From: Streptococcus halotolerans
GTDB taxonomy: Bacteria; Bacillota; Bacilli; Lactobacillales; Streptococcaceae
DNA length: 64,000 nt
Direction: 5' to 3'
Assembly (NCBI RefSeq): GCF_001598035.1
Contig: NZ_CP014835.1
Coordinates: 1,649,001 to 1,713,000 of the forward strand
The number at the start of each line of letters is the position of its first letter. Within the stretch, counting starts at the first letter, position 1. The translations under genes were made by a program, and so were the position numbers. Shown here one piece after another: positions 58,869 to 64,000 of this stretch. The notes under the pieces were generated by a model, which was not told the DNA's origin, made no database searches, and saw only the letters and a program-made list of their open reading frames with translations.

Positions 58869-58877
58869 TGATATAAT
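58869..58877 (+). promoter_or_regulatory. Promoter for the small membrane protein
   Basis: TGaTATAAT (hexamer 58872-58877), with TTCCAA 17 bases upstream, 132 bases before the start of the 96-residue protein gene. Confidence 0.55.
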
Positions 58878-59009
58878 GAGGTTAGAAAGATTAGTGGTTG
58901 CAAAATTTCATTTGTCTCTATGGTTTATTTTTTGGTCGTAGTCTTAGTTAAAGGATAGGACTAGTATATTCTATATTATCTATTTTTTACTTACAACGAA
59001 AGGGCAAAT

Positions 59010-59300
59010 ATGGAAAAGTATAGAGAATTGTATAAAGTTCGCGTTATTAAAATAATACAGTTGTTTCTAGTAATATCTAATGTTTTTTTATTCACAAGAC
59101 ATTTTGACACATTACTGGTTATATTGCCTCTTCTAATATGTCTTATCCTAGAATCCATCATTCCAGAAGGCTACGGATGGGGGTTAGCTGCAAAAAAAAA
59201 TGTGTATTTTAAGTCCATTTCTCCAGCTAAAGAAAATATCATTTTTATGATATTGGTTATTATATTATCGGCATTAGTAGGTTTTTTTGCATTATACTGA
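59010..59300 (+). CDS. Small membrane protein, unknown function
   Basis: 96 residues with three hydrophobic segments (IIQLFLVISNVFLF, LLVILPLLICLILESII, IIFMILVIILSALVGFF) and short charged links. AAAGGG precedes the ATG at good spacing and an extended -10 promoter lies upstream, so it is probably expressed. It lies 311 bases ahead of an exporter-type ABC gene, and the segment is bracketed by IS relics and a direct repeat. Size and context would fit an immunity protein or an accessory of the transporter, but I do not recognise a family. Confidence 0.6.
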   Translation: MEKYRELYKVRVIKIIQLFLVISNVFLFTRHFDTLLVILPLLICLILESIIPEGYGWGLAAKKNVYFKSISPAKENIIFMILVIILSALVGFFALY

Positions 59301-59469
59301 TAATAAAGGAATGGCTGTAATCAATTAAGAAAGAATAACTGTGTTGTGTCAATGAGAAATGACGACATAAAATTGATGTCACTATTCTAAAATGTTATTG
59401 AACCTAGACGTAAACTTTAGTATACTATAAGTATAGTAATCCAATTCGCCATTCGCGTTTTACTATCAT

Positions 59470-59610
59470 ATGATACGTTTGTATCAGAGGAATAATGATG
59501 AGCCTTTAGAACTTCTTCATGAATGGCAAAAAATCACAATACCTTGTGTTTTTTTGCTGTGCATGAAAGAGGTTCTTTTTGTATCACAAGGTATAAAAAC
59601 GGAGGCATAA
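59470..59610 (+). CDS. Possible 46-residue peptide upstream of the ABC exporter
   Basis: An ATG-started frame (MIRLYQRNNDEPLELLHEWQ at the front, two Cys in PCVFLLC in the hydrophobic middle) ends at TAA 59608-59610, immediately before the ABC gene start. There is no ribosome site at its ATG, and it contains both arms of a 10-bp inverted repeat (ATACCTTGTG 59539-59548 with CACAAGGTAT 59585-59594). It may be a degenerate peptide gene, a leader that regulates the ABC gene, or chance. Confidence 0.3.
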   Translation: MIRLYQRNNDEPLELLHEWQKITIPCVFLLCMKEVLFVSQGIKTEA

Positions 59611-61299
59611 ATGAAAGCGATAATTGGTGTTTTAAAACAAAAAAGATTGTTATTATTATATTATATAGTACTAGGTATTGTCATTAATTCACTTAATCTT
59701 GTCTCAATTTCCTATTTTCAGGTAATCATTGATACCTATCCTAAGGGATTGCTTAGCTGGGGAAATATAATAAGATACAGTTTACTATTAATTGTTCCGA
59801 CAATACTTGCTTATTTAGATAATTATCCTCATCAACAGTTATTTGAAGGATTATATTTAGATTTCAAACTCTTATCAATTGATAAGATTAGTCGAATTGA
59901 TTATAGTAACTACCAAAAATATGGCGTTGGACAGTTAATACAGAAAATCGAAGAAGGTGCTCTTGCACTTCGAAACACGATTACTAGCTTCTGGTTAACA
60001 CTCATTCGAGAACTCGTTCCCAATGTCCTTTTAAGTCTATATTTAATTTATAATTTTGAAAAGAGACTTCTATTTTATATTTTGATAGGATATGTTTTTA
60101 TTGCCCTAACCACAACATTGTTATTGAAAAAATTATACGCCATTAAAGAGCATATTCTTATTAACCAAGAATTATTTAATAAAAGGTTAGTAAGAGGGCT
60201 TATGGAAATGGTTTTGTTTAGACTAAATAACAGATATACTTCCGAAAGTAGGACATTATCAAAAAGTGCACGTTCAATTACTAATGCAAGAACTAAATTA
60301 ACAATGGTTCATGAATTATTCTTTGCTATTTTTGGTTTAATCATTAATTTTCTAAAGATAGTGGTACTTGCTTATGCAGTATTTGAAGCTAAATTATCTG
60401 TAGGATCTATTGTTGCCATTGTAACCTTACTTGGGAAAGCTTACGAGCCAATAGCCATTTTCAATGTTATTTATGTTGATTATAAACTTAACCAATTAGC
60501 CATTCAAAGATATCTTGATTTTTTAAATGGTAAAGATGATTCTCACCTTTATAATGGCAAATGTTACGAGTTGAAAAATGATGACATTAGAATAACTGAC
60601 CTAACCTTTTCTTATAACAAAACATTTCATTTATTTAAAGAGTTTAATTTAACCATAAAAAAGAATAGCACAACAGCTTTTGTAGGGGCAAGCGGAAGTG
60701 GAAAATCAACACTAATAAAAATAATACTTGGTCTGATTAAACCTGATAACGGTGAGATTTTTTTAGGGGATGTGACATTGAGTGAGTTGAGATTGGAACA
60801 CTTGTACAAACAGATTAGCTATTTACCTCAAGAGTCAACAATATTTGAGGGAACATTAAGAGAAAATATTGTACTTGACAAAGAAATAAGCGATGAAGAT
60901 ATCATTAATGTATTGAAAAAAGTAGAGTTACTAGACTTTTATACAAACTTAGAGCTAGGTCTCGATACAGAACTTGGAGAGAAAGGTATTATTGTGTCTG
61001 GTGGTGAAAGACAAAGAATAGCCTTAGCAAGACTGTATTTTGATAAGGCAGAGCTGATAATTCTAGATGAAGCAACTTCGGCGCTAGATAATATTACTGA
61101 ACAAAAAATAATGTATAAATTATTAAGAGAATTTAAAAATAAGACAGTCATTATTATTGCTCATAGACTTGAAAGTATTAAAGGGGTTGATAGAATTATA
61201 GTTTTCAAAAAAGGAAAAGTTTGTGAGAGTGGTCATTTTCAAGAGTTATTGAATTTAAGAGGAGATTTTTACAAGTTATACAAATCTAATGTAAACTAA
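59611..61299 (+). CDS. Exporter-type ABC protein, fused membrane and ATPase domains
   Basis: 562 residues. Six membrane segments occupy about 1-300 (YYIVLGIVINSLNLVSISYF first), and the ATPase about 325-560: Walker A GASGSGKSTLIK, signature VSGGERQRIALARLY, Walker B LIILDEATSALD, switch His in IIAHRLESI. This is the MsbA/LanT plan, but without the N-terminal C39 peptidase, so any peptide cargo would be cleaved elsewhere. GGAGG precedes the ATG. Terminator at 61348-61375. Low GC compared with the housekeeping genes, IS relics and repeats on both sides suggest acquisition. Confidence 0.88.
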   Translation: MKAIIGVLKQKRLLLLYYIVLGIVINSLNLVSISYFQVIIDTYPKGLLSWGNIIRYSLLLIVPTILAYLDNYPHQQLFEGLYLDFKLLSIDKISRIDYSNYQKYGVGQLIQKIEEGALALRNTITSFWLTLIRELVPNVLLSLYLIYNFEKRLLFYILIGYVFIALTTTLLLKKLYAIKEHILINQELFNKRLVRGLMEMVLFRLNNRYTSESRTLSKSARSITNARTKLTMVHELFFAIFGLIINFLKIVVLAYAVFEAKLSVGSIVAIVTLLGKAYEPIAIFNVIYVDYKLNQLAIQRYLDFLNGKDDSHLYNGKCYELKNDDIRITDLTFSYNKTFHLFKEFNLTIKKNSTTAFVGASGSGKSTLIKIILGLIKPDNGEIFLGDVTLSELRLEHLYKQISYLPQESTIFEGTLRENIVLDKEISDEDIINVLKKVELLDFYTNLELGLDTELGEKGIIVSGGERQRIALARLYFDKAELIILDEATSALDNITEQKIMYKLLREFKNKTVIIIAHRLESIKGVDRIIVFKKGKVCESGHFQELLNLRGDFYKLYKSNVN

Positions 61300-61346
61300 A
61301 TCATCATTGATAGGATAAACGATGAGACAAATCTTCTCGAAACAAG

Positions 61347-61471
61347 CAAAAAAGCCTTTCATCAAAGGCTTTTTTCTGTATAGTCAGATGTCCCTTACTT
61401 GTAGCTGTTATACAATATGGGAACATAAATAGTTGATTTTCTAGGCTTTTAAAGTTTTAAATCTATTAAAT
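61347..61471 (+). repeat. Diverged direct repeat, copy 2, with terminator
   Basis: Partner of 58685-58811. In this copy the first 29 bases are a perfect terminator: AAAAAAGCCTTT (61348-61359) with AAAGGCTTTTTT (61364-61375), which ends the ABC gene transcript. Confidence 0.65.
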
Positions 61472-61622
61472 GAGCCAGATTTTTTATGTTTCGCAACACA
61501 TAAAATGTTATAAATTGGGCTATTATTAATCCCTCTTACAAATTGAAAAGTAAAATTTAGAGATTTTACTACGCAATGAAAAGGCAACACTTTTCTGTAC
61601 AATTTTTATAAAGTGTTTTTTC

Positions 61623-62402
61623 TTAAGCGATCACTCGCCTAGCCATGGGGGTTTGATAGTTGAGACTGCTGTGAATGCGCTGATGATTCCACCAGTGGAC
61701 GTAGTCCTTGGTTTTAAGATTTAGTTCTTCAAGCGAATGAAAGATTTCTTGATTAATAAACTCAACTTTGAAGGAACGATAAGTACTTTCAGCCACGGCA
61801 TTGTCATAAGGACAGCCTGCTTGACTAAGTGAACGGGTGATACCGAATGCTCCTAACACCTCATCAATCAGCTGATTATCAAACTCCTTACCACGATCAG
61901 AATGGAAAAGATTGACCTTGGTTAGGGCATAAGGGATACTCTGAATCGCTTGCTTTACGAGCTCTGCAGTCTTCTGCCAACCGACTGACAGACCAATGAT
62001 TTCACGATTATAGAGGTCTATTATTAAGCAAACATAGGCCCAGCGCTTACCAACACGGACATAAGTCAAGTCTGTTACAATCGCTTCAAGTGGCCTTTTT
62101 CGATTGAATTGTCTAGCTAAGCGATTTGGAATGGGTGCTTCATTTTTCCCTTTAGAATGCGACTTGAAGGTAGTCTGCTGGTAAACAGATACGAGATTCC
62201 ATCGCTTCATGATCCGACGAATGCGACGACGAGACAAGAGGATTCCTCCTGTTTCCAGACATTTCTTGATCTTTCGAGCACCATATCTAGATTTGCTCTC
62301 AAGGAAAATCTGCTTAACTTTTTCTTCAAGCTCTGTTTCCGATACTGGCTCTATGGCTTTGTAGTAATAGCTGGAACGAGGGAGGTTCAACCAACGACAC
62401 AA
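61623..62402 (-). CDS. IS3-family transposase OrfB (integrase domain)
   Basis: About 260 residues as an independent frame from TTG 62402, but open further upstream and normally joined to OrfA by -1 frameshifting. N-terminal HTH_21 region (SKSRYGARKIKKCLETGG), then the DDE core: Asp in VTDLTYVRVGKRW, Asp in FHSDRGKEFDN, Glu in YDNAVAESTYRSFKVEF. It ends LNYQTPMARRVIA. No internal stop, so the element may be active. Confidence 0.92.
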   Translation of the reverse strand: MCRWLNLPRSSYYYKAIEPVSETELEEKVKQIFLESKSRYGARKIKKCLETGGILLSRRRIRRIMKRWNLVSVYQQTTFKSHSKGKNEAPIPNRLARQFNRKRPLEAIVTDLTYVRVGKRWAYVCLIIDLYNREIIGLSVGWQKTAELVKQAIQSIPYALTKVNLFHSDRGKEFDNQLIDEVLGAFGITRSLSQAGCPYDNAVAESTYRSFKVEFINQEIFHSLEELNLKTKDYVHWWNHQRIHSSLNYQTPMARRVIA

Positions 62403-62437
62403 GGCTGAAATACTGTATTTATCCTTGTTAGCAGTGA

Positions 62438-62728
62438 TTATTTGCCTTTTTGTGCCATAATCACTGCCGCTTGCTTTAGGATGTCTAGCTGCATTTCGAG
62501 TTCTTTATTGCGTTTTCTAAGGGCTATGAGCTCCCGTTGGTCATCTGTTAGATTATCAACCGATTTGAAGGAACCAGTTGTTTTGGCTTGTCTCACCCAT
62601 TTGTCAAAGGTTGAGGGGGTTAAATCATATTCTTTGATGATTTCGCTACGTTTCATACCTGCATTGTGAAGGTCAACGATTTGTTGTTTAAAGTTATCTG
62701 TGAATTGACGACGTACTCTTCTAGACAT
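62438..62728 (-). CDS. IS3-family transposase OrfA
   Basis: 96 residues from ATG 62728, preceded by AGGAG. It has a helix-turn-helix (FKQQIVDLHNAGMKRSEIIKEYDLTPSTFDKWVRQ, given here as HTH around residues 13-45) and a leucine-zipper-like tail (LIALRKRNKELEMQLDIL). Its end overlaps the OrfB frame, which is one base back, near CAAAAAGG, a plausible slippage site for the OrfAB fusion. Confidence 0.9.
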   Translation of the reverse strand: MSRRVRRQFTDNFKQQIVDLHNAGMKRSEIIKEYDLTPSTFDKWVRQAKTTGSFKSVDNLTDDQRELIALRKRNKELEMQLDILKQAAVIMAQKGK

Positions 62729-62907
62729 AAATTTCTCCTGTTTTTGATTACTATAGGACACTTTATAAATTCTGTCTAGTTTAGTGTAACCGATTCACAA
62801 ATATTAACAAACTAGGTAATACGATTAGAAACATTTAGGCGATATATCTTGCATATTAATAAATGATTGATTTGAGTAGAATAACTATCAGCATCATATT
62901 TATCGTA

Positions 62908-62916
62908 TGATATAAT
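62908..62916 (+). promoter_or_regulatory. Promoter of the response-regulator operon
   Basis: TGaTATAAT (hexamer 62911-62916), 73 bases before the regulator start and just outside the IS. Confidence 0.6.
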
Positions 62917-62988
62917 TGACATAGAGAAACTGCTATTATCAATTGTCAAGTGGAATAGAGCTGAATGATGTAACGTGGGGCTACTATA

Positions 62989-63645
62989 TTGAAAAAGAAA
63001 ATATATATCATAGAAGACGATAAATCAATTAATCGAGGAATTGAATTGACTCTTGGAAAAGAAAAATATGATTTTGTAAACTTCTATAACTTATCTGAAA
63101 TTCAAGATATAAATAGCGCTGATCTTATCATATTAGATATCAATCTTCCGGACGGTAACGGTTTAGATTTTTTAAAAGAGTATCGAAAAACATCAAGTAA
63201 ACCAGTTTTAATTTTAACAGCAAATGATACGGAAATAGTAGAAGTAGAAGGACTTGAATCAGGGGCAGATGATTATGTCACTAAACCATTTTCACTTATG
63301 GTATTAAGATTGCGAATTGAAAAACTTTTAGCACGAAATAAAGAAGTAGTCTCATATAATGATCATGGATTATCTCTTGATTTCAATTCTTTTGAATTTA
63401 GATGTAATGAATCTGAGTTAGAATTAAGTAAAACGGAGATTCGTCTGCTAAAGTACTTAGTTGAAAACGAGAATACCATACTTTCTAGGGAGAAATTAAT
63501 TGATCATGTGTGGCAGAATCAATTGTATGTAGATGAAAATGCTCTTTCTGTAACAATTAAAAGATTGAGAGATAAAATTGAAACAAGCGAAACTAAGTTA
63601 ATTCATACGGTTTACGGTATTGGATATGTTTTTAAAGTGGGGTGA
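62989..63645 (+). CDS. OmpR-family response regulator
   Basis: 218 residues. Receiver domain with acidic pocket in YIIEDDKSI, phospho-Asp in LIILDINLPDGNG and Lys in DDYVTKPFS; C-terminal winged helix with ELSKTEIRLLKYLVENEN and TVYGIGYVFKVG. The start is TTG 62989 behind GGGG; no ATG fits the family N-terminus. The kinase gene follows after 3 bases. The target is unknown; the nearest transporter is the exporter at 59611, across the IS, and such pairs often control a transporter nearby. Confidence 0.9.
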   Translation: MKKKIYIIEDDKSINRGIELTLGKEKYDFVNFYNLSEIQDINSADLIILDINLPDGNGLDFLKEYRKTSSKPVLILTANDTEIVEVEGLESGADDYVTKPFSLMVLRLRIEKLLARNKEVVSYNDHGLSLDFNSFEFRCNESELELSKTEIRLLKYLVENENTILSREKLIDHVWQNQLYVDENALSVTIKRLRDKIETSETKLIHTVYGIGYVFKVG

Positions 63646-63648
63646 AAC

Positions 63649-64000
63649 ATGTTCAGAAAAAACGAATTTACAATATTAAATGAAATGTTGGATTCTGCGA
63701 TAAAAGGTGAGTTTCGAGAAGAAACGTTTAATGAGACTGAGCTATCAAAATTTCAAACCAAATTTATGCGGTACCTTAGTAGTTCCGTAATGTCTGAAAA
63801 AAATATAAGAGAAGAAAAAGAGAGGCTTAAAGAACTAATTACAGACATATCACATCAAATCAAAACTCCCTTAACAAACATAAAAATGTATTCTCAATTG
63901 CTATCAGAGGTTTCAAAAGATGATGTTATAAAAGATTATGTTAACGAAATTTCTCTACATAGTAAGAAGTTAGAGGATCTCATAAATGCTTTAACTAAAA
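63649..64000 (+). CDS. Sensor histidine kinase, N-terminal part, cut by window end
   Basis: The first 117 residues are seen. There is no hydrophobic N-terminal segment; instead about 60 hydrophilic residues (FRKNEFTILNEMLDSAIKGE) lead straight into the dimerisation helix with phospho-His in ITDISHQIKTPLTNIKMYSQ. That means a kinase without an extracellular sensor in this part, possibly cytoplasmic or relying on another membrane protein. GGGGTG lies 5 bases before the ATG. The ATP-binding domain lies beyond the window. Confidence 0.88.
   Translation, partial: MFRKNEFTILNEMLDSAIKGEFREETFNETELSKFQTKFMRYLSSSVMSEKNIREEKERLKELITDISHQIKTPLTNIKMYSQLLSEVSKDDVIKDYVNEISLHSKKLEDLINALTK

Larger units (their letters stand above)
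61587..62787 (-). mobile_element. IS3-family (IS150-like) insertion sequence
   Basis: About 1.2 kb with two overlapping transposase genes on the minus strand. The ends form imperfect inverted repeats: ACACTTTTCTGTACAATTTT and, read inward from the right, ACACTAAACTAGACAGAATT, both continuing into TATAAAGTGT. No short target duplication is evident (GCA on the left, AAC on the right), so the boundaries are uncertain by some bases or a recombination has occurred. Fragments of the same element lie at 28211 and 58460. Confidence 0.85.

Overview
The window is chromosomal DNA of a low-GC Firmicute. Gene order (hisS, aspS, two yitT-like genes, argS/argR, mutS, mutL, lmrP, ruvA, tag, cinA, recA, spxA), extended -10 promoters (TGnTATAAT), a YSIRK/LPXTG surface protein and a MurM-type bridge enzyme all point to Streptococcus, probably the pyogenic group. 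The proteins look like relatives of the S. pyogenes ones rather than copies, so I do not name a species. I see no tRNA, rRNA or CRISPR array.

Layout. 0-4.1 kb: 3' end of a MetE-like methyltransferase, the potassium importer kimA, and hisS. 4.3-9.4 kb: a foreign-looking block between hisS and aspS with a LytTR response regulator, a frameshifted GHKL peptide-sensor kinase, a divergent 20-residue peptide gene followed by an attenuator-like hairpin, a multiply broken ThiF/E1-like enzyme with a PqqD-like N-terminus, and an intact two-gene ABC transporter. I read this as a decaying peptide-modification (RiPP or microcin-like) and quorum-sensing locus. 9.5-13.3 kb: aspS and two YitT membrane proteins. 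13.5-16.3 kb: an Ohr peroxidase, an XRE regulator pseudogene, and an ISL3-family insertion with a perfect 8-bp target duplication inside a terminator. 16.3-31.7 kb: argS, argR, mutS, mutL, lmrP, ruvA, tag, a MacB-like ABC protein, an IS3 remnant, cinA, recA and spxA.

31.8-33.8 kb: two lysine/diaminopimelate genes behind a structured leader of unknown class. 33.9-39.8 kb: a complete sorbitol operon (dehydrogenase, PRD regulator, GutM, three PTS subunits, fructose-6-phosphate aldolase-like enzyme) with a cre-like site. 39.9-45.2 kb: pgi, a PsiE-like membrane protein, an ABC-2/YhgE-like membrane protein with a divergent TetR gene, and rlmA. 45.8-51.9 kb: a roughly 2024-residue wall-anchored protein with eight almost identical 119-residue MucBP-like repeats plus one divergent copy. 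52.5-55.3 kb: a glycosyltransferase and a MurM/FemAB enzyme.

55.7-58.2 kb: an ABC transporter with its own TetR gene, behind a consensus promoter that carries two inverted operator copies. 58.5-62.8 kb: a mobile-element-scarred segment holding a solo IS3 end, a diverged 125-bp direct repeat, a small membrane protein, an exporter-type ABC protein and a full IS3-family element. 63.0-64.0 kb: an OmpR-type regulator and the start of a kinase without N-terminal membrane segments, cut by the window end.

The housekeeping part is ordinary. The accessory signals most worth attention are the decayed peptide locus at 4.3-9.4 kb, the dap leader RNA, the tandem-repeat adhesin, and the exporter/two-component region at the right end.
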